From: Portibacter lacus
GTDB lineage: Bacteria > Bacteroidota > Bacteroidia > Chitinophagales > Saprospiraceae
Direction: 5' to 3'
DNA length: 64,000 nucleotides
NCBI RefSeq assembly: GCF_021533215.1
Contig: NZ_JAJNKA010000001.1
Span: 1-64,000 of the forward strand
The stretch's first letter is position 1; the number at the start of each line of letters is the position of its first letter. A model generated the notes under the pieces. It did not search any database and was not told the origin of the DNA. It saw only the letters and a list, made by a program, of their open reading frames with translations. A program made the position numbers and the translations under genes. This document shows positions 7,432 to 16,416 of this stretch, piece after piece.

Positions 7432-10395
7432 ATGAAATTATCCTTATTTATTGCTCTGAGCTTGATTCCATTTCTAATTTTTGCTCAATTAGATGTACCT
7501 CCTAATGCCCTATCGTTTCGAAACATTGGTCCTGAAAGAGGAGGGAGATGTACTGCGGTAGAAGGTGTTAATGACCAAGTGAATGTCTATTATGCAGGGT
7601 ATACTGGAAGTGGTGTATGGAAAACGGAGGATTATGGAGAAACGTGGGAGAATATATCTGATGGATTTTTCGATTCTCCATCTATCGGTTCTATAGATGT
7701 CTATCAGAAGAATCCCAATATCATTTATGTTGGAACAGGTACGGACGGCATTCGAAGTAATCTTATAGAAGGAAAAGGAGTTTATAAGTCGGTGAATGCT
7801 GGGAAAACCTGGACGTTTGTCGGGCTTAGAGACGCTGGACAGATCGGAAGTGTAGAAATTCATCCTGAGAATCCAGACATTGTTTTTGTTGCTGCGATTG
7901 GAAATGCTTTCACTGAAAATGAGGAACGAGGAGTTTACAAAACGACTGATGGTGGCGCAACTTGGAATAAAGTTTTAAACATATCCGATAAAACTGGATT
8001 TTCTGACTTGGAGTTTCATCCTAGTAATTCTAAAATAATCTACGCAGCTGCTTGGATGGCACAGAGGAAGCCTTGGACGATTATTAGTGGTGGAGATGAA
8101 AATGGTATTTACAAATCTGAAGATAGCGGTGCAACTTGGAAGAAAGTTGACAATGGATTGCCTAAATTGAAAGGAAAAATAGACCTCGCGGTTTCTGCGG
8201 CTGATCCGGAAAGATTATATGCGCTGGTAGAAGCGGCGGGAAAAGAAAGCGGTTTATACCGGACAGATAACGGAGGTAAGGATTTTGTACAGGTTTCTTC
8301 TAAAGATGGTTTGCTTAATAGGCCGTTTTACTACACTAATTTATATGCTGATCCAACTAATGCAGCGCATATTTATTCCTTAGCTACGAGAGGTTACGAA
8401 TCTCATGATGGTGGGAAAACATGGAAGTCATTTAATGCAAGACATGGGGATCATCACGATATCTGGATGAATCCTAATCATCCGAATTACATCGTACAGT
8501 CTAATGATGGAGGAGCCAATATTTCATTGAACGGTGGAAAATCGTGGTCCACACAATTTAATCAACCAACTGCTGAAATCTACCAAGTAGAAGTTGATAA
8601 CCAATTTCCTTATTGGGTGTATGGAGGTCAGCAAGACAATTACTCCACTATATCTGTTCCAAGTTTGCCTCCATACGGAATGCAAGCGGGACATACAGCG
8701 TACATTATGAATACTGGAGGCTGTGAAACAGGACCCGCTGTTCCTAATCCGATCAATTCCAATATTGTTTATTCTAATTGCAAGGGCCGTTTTAGTAGGT
8801 ATAATAAATTAACAGGGCAAGCACAAGAATATAGCGTCGGAGGTTATTATATGTATGGTCATGACCCAAAAGATTTACCCTATCGATTTCAAAGAGTGTC
8901 ACCCATTCATGTGTCTCCCCATAATCCAAGCGTAATCTATCATTGTTCACAATTTGTCCATAAGACAGAGGATGAAGGAAGAACATGGACGATTATTTCA
9001 CCAGATTTAACTGCTTTCACTCCAGAAACTCAAGGAGTATCTGGTGAGCCATTTACAAGAGATATCACCGGGGAAGAATTTTACAGCACTATTTATGCGA
9101 TAAAAGAATCTACATTGGAAGAGGGAGTTATCTGGGTAGGAGCCAATGATGGACCTATTCATGTCACCAAGGATGGTGGTAAAAATTGGATAGATGTAAC
9201 TCCTGAAAATTTGCCGCCAGGTGGAAGAGTAGATGCTGTAGAACCATCAGCTCATATTAAAGGTAAAGCCTTCGTCTGTGTATTAAGATATCAGCTAGGT
9301 GATCAGAAACCTTACATATATAAAACATTAGACTATGGTCAATCGTGGGAGTTAATTACAAAGGGTATTCCGGATGATTTTCCAGTTAGGGTATTAAGAG
9401 AAGATTCCGAAAAGCCAGGTTTGTTGTTTGCGGGAGCAGAATATGGACTATTTATGAGCATGGATGATGGCGATCATTGGTATAAATTTCAAAAGAACTT
9501 ACCAGTTGTTCCGATTACAGATCTGAAAATACATAGAAACGATGTTGTCATCAGTACAATGGGTAGAGGGTTCTGGATATTGGATGATATGGCAGTATTG
9601 CGTACATCTAGTAATGAAATTCTGCACAAACCAAGTGACACCTACACATATAGATACAGTTCTAGAACACCTTCAGATCGAATTTCTACACATATTACTT
9701 ATCCTTCACCAGGGGTTCATTTTGACTATACGCTAAAAGAAGACTTAGAGGATCCTATTTTTATGGAAATATTAAATGCCGACAATCAGGTTGTAAGGCG
9801 TTATCGTTCAGAGAAAGGAAAGAAGGATACAGCGACAGTGAAAGAGAATATGAATACCAGTTCTGTTGAATATACGGAAACAAAATCCTTGAAAACGAAG
9901 AAAGGTGCTTACCGGTTCAAATGGGACATGAGACATGATTCGAGAGTTTTGGCTAGTCCAGGGAAATATAAGATAAGGTTGTTTAGCAAGAGTTTCGATG
10001 AGTCTCAGAATTTTAATCTGTTGGCTGATCCTAGATTGACTGCGGATGGATTTTCCGAAGCGGACTATAAAGCTCAAGAGAAATTTTCAATAGAAGTAGC
10101 TGAATTGATAGATAGGGTAGAGCTGTATATTAAAGAAACGAAGAAAAAAGTTAAAGAATTAGAAGCGATTAAAGGTCGAACTTCGAAACAAGAAAAACAA
10201 TTGAAAATCCTTAACAGCAAATTGGCAAAAATAGAAAATGAAAAGAATATTGCTTATCCTCAGCAAATGTATCTAGCACAATTAAAGTATTTATTCGGTG
10301 CGAATAATGGCTCTTATAAGTATATTAACAATGATGCAATGAAAAGGTGGAAGGAGTTGCAACTAGAATTTGAAAAAATAGAAGGTCTAGAATAA
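7432..10395 (+). CDS. Secreted BNR/sortilin-like beta-propeller protein
   Basis: The 987-residue exported protein has a signal peptide (hydrophobic stretch to about residue 18, IFAQLDVPPN). It carries at least ten BNR/Asp-box motifs of the S/T-x-D-x-G-x-T-W type, for example KTEDYGETW, KTTDGGATW, KSEDSGATW, ESHDGGKTW, KTEDEGRTW and VTKDGGKNW. These mark bladed propellers like those in sortilin/Vps10 and in proteins annotated as glycosyl hydrolases in Bacteroidota. The C-terminal 100 residues are Lys/Glu-rich and probably helical (KVKELEAIKGRTSKQEK). No T9SS sorting motif is visible. The stop codon overlaps the next ATG by one base (TAATG), so the two are probably co-translated. Enzymatic activity is not shown by the sequence; a binding or scaffold role is equally possible. 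Confidence 0.85.
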   Translation: MKLSLFIALSLIPFLIFAQLDVPPNALSFRNIGPERGGRCTAVEGVNDQVNVYYAGYTGSGVWKTEDYGETWENISDGFFDSPSIGSIDVYQKNPNIIYVGTGTDGIRSNLIEGKGVYKSVNAGKTWTFVGLRDAGQIGSVEIHPENPDIVFVAAIGNAFTENEERGVYKTTDGGATWNKVLNISDKTGFSDLEFHPSNSKIIYAAAWMAQRKPWTIISGGDENGIYKSEDSGATWKKVDNGLPKLKGKIDLAVSAADPERLYALVEAAGKESGLYRTDNGGKDFVQVSSKDGLLNRPFYYTNLYADPTNAAHIYSLATRGYESHDGGKTWKSFNARHGDHHDIWMNPNHPNYIVQSNDGGANISLNGGKSWSTQFNQPTAEIYQVEVDNQFPYWVYGGQQDNYSTISVPSLPPYGMQAGHTAYIMNTGGCETGPAVPNPINSNIVYSNCKGRFSRYNKLTGQAQEYSVGGYYMYGHDPKDLPYRFQRVSPIHVSPHNPSVIYHCSQFVHKTEDEGRTWTIISPDLTAFTPETQGVSGEPFTRDITGEEFYSTIYAIKESTLEEGVIWVGANDGPIHVTKDGGKNWIDVTPENLPPGGRVDAVEPSAHIKGKAFVCVLRYQLGDQKPYIYKTLDYGQSWELITKGIPDDFPVRVLREDSEKPGLLFAGAEYGLFMSMDDGDHWYKFQKNLPVVPITDLKIHRNDVVISTMGRGFWILDDMAVLRTSSNEILHKPSDTYTYRYSSRTPSDRISTHITYPSPGVHFDYTLKEDLEDPIFMEILNADNQVVRRYRSEKGKKDTATVKENMNTSSVEYTETKSLKTKKGAYRFKWDMRHDSRVLASPGKYKIRLFSKSFDESQNFNLLADPRLTADGFSEADYKAQEKFSIEVAELIDRVELYIKETKKKVKELEAIKGRTSKQEKQLKILNSKLAKIENEKNIAYPQQMYLAQLKYLFGANNGSYKYINNDAMKRWKELQLEFEKIEGLE

Positions 10396-10805
10396 TGATC
10401 GAATACTTTAAATTGCTTATTGATTTTGGGTTACTAATTATGGTATGGCTCGTTCACTATAGCATCTATCCAAGTTTTCAATATTTTTCCAAAGAAGAAC
10501 TTCTGAATTGGCACCCGAAATATACCCGATCCATGATGTGGATTGCTGGGCCGTTAATGCTTGCGCAGTTAGGAGTGTCCATTTACGTAATGACGATTAG
10601 CAATGCAACGTTCATCATTTTGAATTTAGTGTTAGTCATCACAACATGGCTGATTACATTTTTATGGGCAGTGCCTCTTCATCGATCGATAGAGCAGGGA
10701 GGAAACATTGGTACTATTTTGAAAAAGCTTATGAAGATGAATAGGATTAGAGCTTGGATCTGGACTATCATTTTCATTTGGACACTAAAAATCATGACTT
10801 TTTAA
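10395..10805 (+). CDS. Small four-helix integral membrane protein
   Basis: The 136-residue protein has four hydrophobic segments at about 6-26, 48-70, 73-93 and 115-134, joined by short loops, and no signal peptidase site. Conserved-looking polar or aromatic residues sit around helix 1-2 (HYSIYPSFQYF, NWHPKY). The overall plan resembles DUF1772-type small membrane proteins, but I cannot confirm the family. It overlaps the preceding propeller gene by one base, which suggests a functional link at the inner membrane. Function unknown. Confidence 0.7.
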   Translation: MIEYFKLLIDFGLLIMVWLVHYSIYPSFQYFSKEELLNWHPKYTRSMMWIAGPLMLAQLGVSIYVMTISNATFIILNLVLVITTWLITFLWAVPLHRSIEQGGNIGTILKKLMKMNRIRAWIWTIIFIWTLKIMTF

Positions 10806-11003
10806 GTTAAAAATTGATTTTTTTCGGGTTTTGCGCAACCTTTTTCAGAAAGGTTAGTATCTAGTTTAGCACCAACTCAACGGATTTATGCATCTATTGG
10901 TCTATATAATGAACACCTTAACATTTTATTAATAGCTAAATGAAAATTTATAACGCAAATTTACGTTATAGAATGCAATAGCTTCTATTTTAAACCAAGA
11001 CAA

Positions 11004-13835
11004 ATGAAACAACTTACTTTAGCATTTCTGCTTATCTGCATTTCTATATCCTTAAATGCGCAAAAAAACTCTTACAGAATAGACGGGATGGCATTCGACA
11101 CTTTGAATGATCCATTAGTTGCTGCAACCGTGTTATTACTTGAAAAATCTGATTCTACGATGATCGATTTTGCAAGGACTGATTTAGATGGTTCTTTTGT
11201 CTTCAAGAAAGTCCCACCTGGGGAACACGTTGTTAAGATTACTTATCTAGGATTTATACCTATGGCTGTAGATGCTTCGTCTACAGATGGTTCTAATGTT
11301 GACGTAGGAAGGCTTGAATTAACAGAAATTGCTCAAGAACTGATGGAAGTTGTCATCAAAGCGGCAAAAGCGCCAATGAAAATCAGAGGAGATACCATAG
11401 AATATGATGCGACCACATTCAAAGTTCCGCCAGGATCTTCTGTGGAAGAACTACTCAAAAGATTGCCAGGTATGGAAGTCGGACAAGATGGTGGCTTGAC
11501 GTCAGAAGGAAAGAACATTTCAAAAGTTACAGTTGATGGAAAGTCATTTTTTGGATCTGATCCGAAGGCAGCAACTAAAAACTTACCAGCAGAAGGCATA
11601 TCTAAAATACAGGTCTTTGATACGAAAACAGAGACAGAAGAAATAACAGGATCGACTTCGGAAGCCCAGACCAAGACTATGAACTTAGAGCTGAAAGATG
11701 ACTTTAAGAAAGGTGGTTTCGGGAAAGTAGTAGGTGGAATAGGAACTGAATCTAGAGCTGAATTAAAGGGGAATTACAATAAGTTCAACGAGAAAATCCA
11801 GTTTGCTATGCTCGGTGTAGGAAATAATACGGGTAGAAATGGCCTGGGATGGGATGATTACCAAGATTTTATGGGATCTAACTCCTTTAATTTCAATGAT
11901 GGTGGTGACTATGGCTTCGGAGGAGGCGGTGGTATGTTCATAACATTTGGTGGTGGTGATGCAGGTATAGAATCCAGTATTCAGAATGTATTTTTCAATA
12001 ATAGAAATAATGGAGGTTATCCGCAGAATTATAATGGTGGTCTTAACTTTAATTATGATCACAATAAAAATAAATTGAATTCTGTCTACTATTTTAATCA
12101 GTCGGGACTAGAGAAAGAGACTAATTCTAGAACAGAGTCTTTCTTCGATGATTTCACGAGTGAAAATATTTCAAATCGAAGGAATGATGATGTTTCAGCA
12201 GGGCATAGAGCGGAAGTAGGTTTCGAGAAGGAAATCGATACATTTCACACGATAAAAGTAGGCTTGAATCTCGCATCAATTAATAAAACTGATCGAGAAT
12301 TTGGTACCACAAAACTATATAGAAATGATTTGTTATCCACTACCAGTGGTTACAAAGATATTCTACAATCACAAGGGTATTTAATCAATGCGCAAGCACT
12401 TCTAAGAAAGAAATTTAAAAAGAAAGGAAGAAGAATGGGATTAAATGCGTCTTATCTTAATACGGGATTAGATGATGAGGGAACGCTTGAATCTGAAAAT
12501 AACTTCTATGATCCTAGTGAGATGATTGACAGTGTTTCATTGATAGACCAGATCAATAGCAGCCTTGCTAATAAAAATCAATTTAAGGCGAATGCATTAT
12601 ACGTCGAGCCTATTGGGAAAAAGTTCTTCTTTCAGACCTTCTTTAATCATAGTACGAGAATCGAAGATGGAGATCGTGATGTTTTTGACATAACGAATGA
12701 AAATAAAGAGGTTAACGGATTCCTAAGTCGGACTTACCGGAATCAGATCATGCTGAATAGATTAGGAGCAGAAATAAGATATACTTATCAAGGTGTAAAT
12801 GTTTCTGTGGGTTCTGCATATCAAAATTTTGACCTAACGGGCGTTTATAATGGTAAAGGGAGTGAAGGAATCAAGGGAGATATTGACAAGTCGTACACAA
12901 AATGGATTCCGAATGTAGGTATCAATTTCAATCCTGTGAAGAATAGTTATGTATCTATGAATTATAGTGTAAGTGCTCGAGAACCGTCTATTACTAATCT
13001 TCAGCCCATCGTAGACAATAGAAATCCATTGTACATCAGGGAAGGAAATCCGAACTTGGTTCCGTCTATTAATCATAGAATTAGTGGTTACTTTAGTGTG
13101 AATAAGCCAGCAACTTCATTGAGATTTAGTGTGAATGCTTCATATACTTACAACGAGGATCAGATCATCAATAAACAAACAGTTGATGAGAATCTCGTAA
13201 CCTATACAACACCAGTTAATTATTCAGGTGGCCAACAATTAGGATTATATTCTAATGTGAGTCTTCCTATTTTAAAGAATAAGATTACAGCAAGAGTTAA
13301 TTTCTCTTCGAATATTAGTAAGAGTTTCGCTATTGTCAATGACATATTAAATGAAACAAATTCCATAGGTTACAGACCTTCTGTGAGATTTAACATAACC
13401 GCTTCTGAGGATTTATCACTTTACTTGAATGCCAATTTCAACATCGTTAATACAAAGTATAATATTAATACGAGTCAAGATCAGAGAACATTTAATAACT
13501 CTTATGGTGCAGAATTCAACGCAAAAACTTTTGCAGGGATTTACTTGAATTCGAATTTCAATTTCGATCAGTATAGAAATGATCGATTTGATTTTAATCA
13601 GAGTGTTCCTATCCTTAATGCATCCATTTACAAAAGGTGGTTAGCTGGAGATAAGTTAGAAACAAGAATTTCTTTGTATGATGGATTAAATCAAAATCGG
13701 AATGTATCTCAATATGCTTCTGGTAATAGTGTGAGTTCATCAGAAACATTTGCAATAGGGAGGTATGTTATGTTTAGTTTGACGTATAACATAAGAGGAA
13801 TGAAATCGGATGTTAGAAGAAATAGTTGGTGGTAA
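11004..13835 (+). CDS. Outer-membrane beta-barrel protein, TonB-receptor-like
   Basis: The 943-residue protein has a signal peptide (to about residue 19, SISLNAQ) and a carboxypeptidase regulatory-like Ig domain (about 23-105, with DLDGSFVFKKVPPG and VVKITYLGF). A plug-like region follows (about 120-235: RGDTIEYDATTFKV, EELLKRLPGMEV, VTVDGKSFFGSDP), then a long barrel rich in alternating aromatic strands, as in the OMP_b-brl_3 group. A Gly-rich segment near residues 300-325 (FGGGGGMF) looks like a flexible loop. Such proteins import or gate ligands at the outer membrane; the substrate is unknown. The GLPGLI-family gene 231 bp downstream is a recurrent partner of this class in Bacteroidota. 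Confidence 0.88.
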   Translation: MKQLTLAFLLICISISLNAQKNSYRIDGMAFDTLNDPLVAATVLLLEKSDSTMIDFARTDLDGSFVFKKVPPGEHVVKITYLGFIPMAVDASSTDGSNVDVGRLELTEIAQELMEVVIKAAKAPMKIRGDTIEYDATTFKVPPGSSVEELLKRLPGMEVGQDGGLTSEGKNISKVTVDGKSFFGSDPKAATKNLPAEGISKIQVFDTKTETEEITGSTSEAQTKTMNLELKDDFKKGGFGKVVGGIGTESRAELKGNYNKFNEKIQFAMLGVGNNTGRNGLGWDDYQDFMGSNSFNFNDGGDYGFGGGGGMFITFGGGDAGIESSIQNVFFNNRNNGGYPQNYNGGLNFNYDHNKNKLNSVYYFNQSGLEKETNSRTESFFDDFTSENISNRRNDDVSAGHRAEVGFEKEIDTFHTIKVGLNLASINKTDREFGTTKLYRNDLLSTTSGYKDILQSQGYLINAQALLRKKFKKKGRRMGLNASYLNTGLDDEGTLESENNFYDPSEMIDSVSLIDQINSSLANKNQFKANALYVEPIGKKFFFQTFFNHSTRIEDGDRDVFDITNENKEVNGFLSRTYRNQIMLNRLGAEIRYTYQGVNVSVGSAYQNFDLTGVYNGKGSEGIKGDIDKSYTKWIPNVGINFNPVKNSYVSMNYSVSAREPSITNLQPIVDNRNPLYIREGNPNLVPSINHRISGYFSVNKPATSLRFSVNASYTYNEDQIINKQTVDENLVTYTTPVNYSGGQQLGLYSNVSLPILKNKITARVNFSSNISKSFAIVNDILNETNSIGYRPSVRFNITASEDLSLYLNANFNIVNTKYNINTSQDQRTFNNSYGAEFNAKTFAGIYLNSNFNFDQYRNDRFDFNQSVPILNASIYKRWLAGDKLETRISLYDGLNQNRNVSQYASGNSVSSSETFAIGRYVMFSLTYNIRGMKSDVRRNSWW

Positions 13836-13845
13836 TCACTCGGTT

Positions 13846-13920
13846 TTAACGCAGTTAATATTAAAGAGACTAAATGGGAAGGAGAGGTATTAACGAAGTT
13901 AATATTAAAGAGACTAAATG
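13846..13920 (+). repeat. 31-bp direct repeat, two copies, 44-bp period
   Basis: The sequence TTAACG(C/A)AGTTAATATT followed by AAAGAGACTAAATG occurs at 13846-13876 and again at 13890-13920, with one mismatch. The second copy runs straight into the inverted partner of its own 3' end. Confidence 0.85.
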
Positions 13921-13957
13921 TCTCTTTAAAACGATTGAACCGAATCATCAGATTCGG
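13905..13957 (+). terminator. Double hairpin after the beta-barrel gene
   Basis: TTAAAGAGAC (13905-13914) pairs perfectly with GTCTCTTTAA (13920-13929) around a five-base loop. A second stem, CCGAATC (13940-13946) with GATTCGG (13951-13957), follows with loop ATCA. No clear U-tract follows either stem, so this may be an attenuator or mRNA-stabilising structure between the barrel and GLPGLI genes rather than a simple terminator. Confidence 0.5.
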
Positions 13958-14066
13958 GTGGGTGAGCCAGAGGTTTTAAAAAGATAAAAAACAAAAATTA
14001 ATGTAGGGTAAGGTGATTTCAAAAAAGGAACCTTTATAACATTGAGAAAAGAAGTATAAGTAAAGT

Positions 14067-14807
14067 ATGAAACAAATAATAACCGTTTTTTTAGTCGTTA
14101 TCATAGCGTTCAGTGCGAATGCTCAGAAGAAATCTGGAACCATAGAATTTGATCGAAAACAAGATTGGATTCAGATCATGTCCAAGTTGCCATATATGAC
14201 CCAAGAAGAAATCGATAGAAGTCGATTGACGTGGGGGAAGAATGAGGGAAACGGGCAGCCATTCATCTTGTATTTTAACGAAAACGAGAGTCTGTATACG
14301 TACAAAGAAGAAGTGAGTGATTACGGTTATTCATGGAAGAAAGATGACTACGTAGTTATTAGGGACTATGAAAATAAGACCATTTACGATAAGATTGATT
14401 TTTTAGGTAGAACCTATATTTTACAGGAAGATGCACCTCGAATAAAATGGAAAATTCTTAATGAGATAAAGGAAGTGGCAGGTTATCTGTGTATGAAGGC
14501 AGAAACAGTTGATACCGTAAAAGGGACTAAGATTCATGCATGGTTTTCAGATGAAATACCTGTTTATGCTGGTCCAGAAGGATTCTACGGATTGCCTGGA
14601 ATGATATTGGGATTAGATTTTAATGATGGCGATGTAATCGTTGAAGCAACTAAGGTTACTTTTTCAGACGAGGTCGTTGAATTACCGATTCCTAAGAAAA
14701 TGAAGGGACGAAAATTGACGGTTGCAGAAATGAATACCAAGGCCAAGAAATACATCGAAGAATCGATCGAAGGGCGGAAGAATCCGTATTGGCAGATGAG
14801 ATACTAA
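14067..14807 (+). CDS. GLPGLI family protein
   Basis: The 246-residue exported protein has a signal peptide (FLVVIIAFSANAQ) and the diagnostic motif GFYGLPGMILGL at about 171-182. GLPGLI proteins are restricted to Bacteroidota, are of unknown biochemical function and are typically encoded next to a regulatory-domain/beta-barrel protein, as here (11004-13835). I infer a periplasmic or outer-membrane accessory to that barrel. The 231-bp gap between the two genes holds direct repeats and two hairpins, so expression of the pair may be uncoupled. Confidence 0.9.
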   Translation: MKQIITVFLVVIIAFSANAQKKSGTIEFDRKQDWIQIMSKLPYMTQEEIDRSRLTWGKNEGNGQPFILYFNENESLYTYKEEVSDYGYSWKKDDYVVIRDYENKTIYDKIDFLGRTYILQEDAPRIKWKILNEIKEVAGYLCMKAETVDTVKGTKIHAWFSDEIPVYAGPEGFYGLPGMILGLDFNDGDVIVEATKVTFSDEVVELPIPKKMKGRKLTVAEMNTKAKKYIEESIEGRKNPYWQMRY

Positions 14808-14813
14808 TTAGTA

Positions 14814-14885
14814 TCGATCTGGCAGCACTCTTCGATCTAACACTCTTTCTCGATCTGACAGTCTTTCTCGATCTGACAGCGCTTT
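14814..14885 (+). repeat. Four tandem 18-nt repeats
   Basis: Four consecutive 18-nt units begin TCGATCT: 14814-14831, 14832-14849, 14850-14867 and 14868-14885. The consensus is TCGATCTGACAGTCTTTC. The third is the consensus itself; the others differ at two to five positions. They start 7 bp after the GLPGLI stop codon and lie outside any gene. Confidence 0.88.
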
Positions 14886-14936
14886 AAGCGATGTTAGATC
14901 TTAATCGGCGAGATTGATGTCATCGCAAAAAGCGCT
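14878..14936 (+). repeat. Long imperfect palindrome with alternative stem
   Basis: AGCGCTTT-AA-GCGATG (14878-14893) pairs with CATCGC-AA-AAAGCGCT (14921-14936), a 16-bp stem interrupted by a 2-bp mismatch. An inner stem (AATC/GATT) surrounds GGCGA. An alternative 8-bp stem, GATGTTAG (14890-14897) with CTAACATC (14935-14942), is mutually exclusive with the first. The palindrome grows out of the last 18-nt repeat. It could terminate GLPGLI transcription or act as a switch; no U-tract follows. Confidence 0.6.
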
Positions 14937-14993
14937 AACATCATGGCCTATCTTATACTATAGATTCAACTTCCTTACTATTGATCGCAGTTA

Positions 14994-15027
14994 TTGTTCA
15001 GATAACGTTCTAATTTTATTACTTTTG
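14994..15027 (+). promoter_or_regulatory. Bacteroidota promoter of the PfkB-family kinase
   Basis: TTG at 14994-14996, a 23-nt spacer and TACTTTTG at 15020-15027 fit the Bacteroidota -33/-7 pattern. The start codon lies 23 nt after the -7 box. Confidence 0.6.
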
Positions 15028-15050
15028 CGCCCAATATAAAATAAAAATAA

Positions 15051-15971
15051 ATGAGCTTATTAACTGTTGGAACAGTCGCATTCGATACCATAGAAACCCC
15101 ATTCGGCAAAGCTGAAATGTGCATCGGTGGTGCTTGTACATATATTTCATGGGCAGCATCTTACTTTACAGATAAAATTAACCTTGTATCTATCGTAGGT
15201 GATGATTTCCCTCAAGAAGAAATAGAATTACTTCATAAAAGAGGTGTAAATACGGATGGTCTTGAAATCGTAGAAGGGAAGAAGTCTTTCTTTTGGGCTG
15301 GAAAGTATCATGATAATATGAATCAACGTGATACGATCACAACAGATCTTAATGTTCTTGCAGACTTCGATCCACAGTTACCACAATCATATAAATCTAG
15401 TGATTTCTTGATGCTAGGGAACTTGACACCTGAAATCCAACTTCAAGTATTAGAGCAAATGGAAACTAAGCCGAAGCTTGTAGTAATGGACACTATGAAT
15501 TTTTGGATGGATATTGCACTTGATGCACTTCACAAGGTTATTGCTAAAGTGGATGTGATTACGATCAATGATGAAGAAGCGAGACAACTTTCAGGTGAGC
15601 ATGCACTAGTTACCGCTGCGAAGAAAATCCATGAAATGGGCCCTAAGATTGTAATTATCAAGAAAGGTGAGCACGGTGCATTGCTATTTAATGAAGGTCA
15701 GATATTTTCTGCACCGGCATTACCATTGGCTCAAGTATTCGATCCTACAGGAGCTGGAGATACCTTTGCTGGTGGATTCATCGGTTACTTAGCGGGAAAT
15801 AGCGATTTATCTTTTGAGAACTTGAAGCGTGCTGTGATATATGGTTCTACGATGGCATCATTTTGTGTAGAAGAATTCAGTATTGAAAAATTAAAGAATT
15901 TGACTCAAGAGATGATTAAAGAAAGAGCTGAAAAGTTTGTCGAAATAAGCGGTGTAAGCTTACAACATTAA
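15051..15971 (+). CDS. PfkB-family sugar/nucleoside kinase
   Basis: The 306-residue cytoplasmic enzyme has the ribokinase fold: a glycine-rich substrate region near the start (GGACTYISWAA), an NDEEARQLSG motif (about 172-182) and the second PfkB signature DPTGAGDTFAGGF (231-243) with the catalytic base D237. It transfers phosphate from ATP to a hydroxymethyl group of a sugar or nucleoside. The exact substrate cannot be read from the sequence; adenosine-kinase-like and ribokinase-like members look similar at this level. It is a single-gene unit with its own promoter and a hairpin downstream. Confidence 0.9.
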   Translation: MSLLTVGTVAFDTIETPFGKAEMCIGGACTYISWAASYFTDKINLVSIVGDDFPQEEIELLHKRGVNTDGLEIVEGKKSFFWAGKYHDNMNQRDTITTDLNVLADFDPQLPQSYKSSDFLMLGNLTPEIQLQVLEQMETKPKLVVMDTMNFWMDIALDALHKVIAKVDVITINDEEARQLSGEHALVTAAKKIHEMGPKIVIIKKGEHGALLFNEGQIFSAPALPLAQVFDPTGAGDTFAGGFIGYLAGNSDLSFENLKRAVIYGSTMASFCVEEFSIEKLKNLTQEMIKERAEKFVEISGVSLQH

Positions 15972-16043
15972 AAGAGCAGGAACATTAGTTCCGAGAATCT
16001 TCAATTAGTTATGATAGCTATGGACTTCGGTCCTTTGGAATTG

Positions 16044-16073
16044 TTAGCCTCGCTTTGATTAGCGAGGGCCTAA
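16044..16073 (+). terminator. Terminator-like hairpin after the PfkB kinase
   Basis: TTAG-CCTCGCT (16044-16054) pairs with AGCGAGG-GC-CTAA (16061-16073) around TTGATT, a stem of 7 plus 4 bp with a two-base bulge. It lacks a long U-tract, so it may mainly stabilise the 3' end. Confidence 0.5.
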
Positions 16074-16225
16074 TAATCCTATTACTCAATAGTACCTTCT
16101 TTACTTAATATCGTATTTCACATTAGTGGAGCACGAACTTATGGTCATGATAATTGAATGTCGCGCATATAAAAATCAAGATCCTATTAGAACTCAAAAA
16201 AATTTACCTAGAAAAGAAATGAAAG

Positions 16226-16241
16226 CTCACTATTAAGTGAG
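16226..16241 (-). terminator. Hairpin downstream of the 41-residue ORF
   Basis: CTCACT-ATTA-AGTGAG is a perfect 6-bp stem. Read on the minus strand it is followed by CTTTCATTTCTTTTC, a partly T-rich tail, and it lies 50 bp beyond the stop of the small membrane peptide gene. Confidence 0.4.
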
Positions 16242-16290
16242 ATTCTTTAGAAATCTGTCGAAGAAATAAACAGTAGAGGCTTACTCCTAA

Positions 16291-16416
16291 TTAAAACGTA
16301 AGGTTGAAGTTTTTATAATAAACCCATATCAGGAGAATTATAAAAAGGGCAAAGAAGATGACGAACTTCCCTAAACAAGATCCTTTTTTACCATAATTGT
16401 TGTCTGAACTGCTCAT
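16291..16416 (-). CDS. Possible small single-pass membrane protein (41 aa)
   Basis: ATG at 16416 opens a 41-residue frame ending in TAA at 16291-16293. The first 17 residues are polar (SSSDNNYGKKGSCLGK), followed by one strongly hydrophobic segment (FVIFFALFIILLIWVYY, 18-34) and a short tail (KNFNLTF). This has the shape of a small bitopic membrane protein. An exact TAnnTTTG box (TATCTTTG) lies 34 nt upstream and a hairpin lies 50 bp downstream. I do not recognise a family and cannot exclude a chance frame in AT-rich DNA. Confidence 0.45.
   Translation of the reverse strand: MSSSDNNYGKKGSCLGKFVIFFALFIILLIWVYYKNFNLTF

Larger units (their letters stand above)
15972..16290. other. Gene-free spacer with two hairpins
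   Basis: Between the kinase gene and the small minus-strand ORF I see only the hairpins listed separately (16044-16073 and 16226-16241) and a minor GGAAC/GTTCC stem just after the kinase stop. No ORF with support is visible. Confidence 0.5.
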
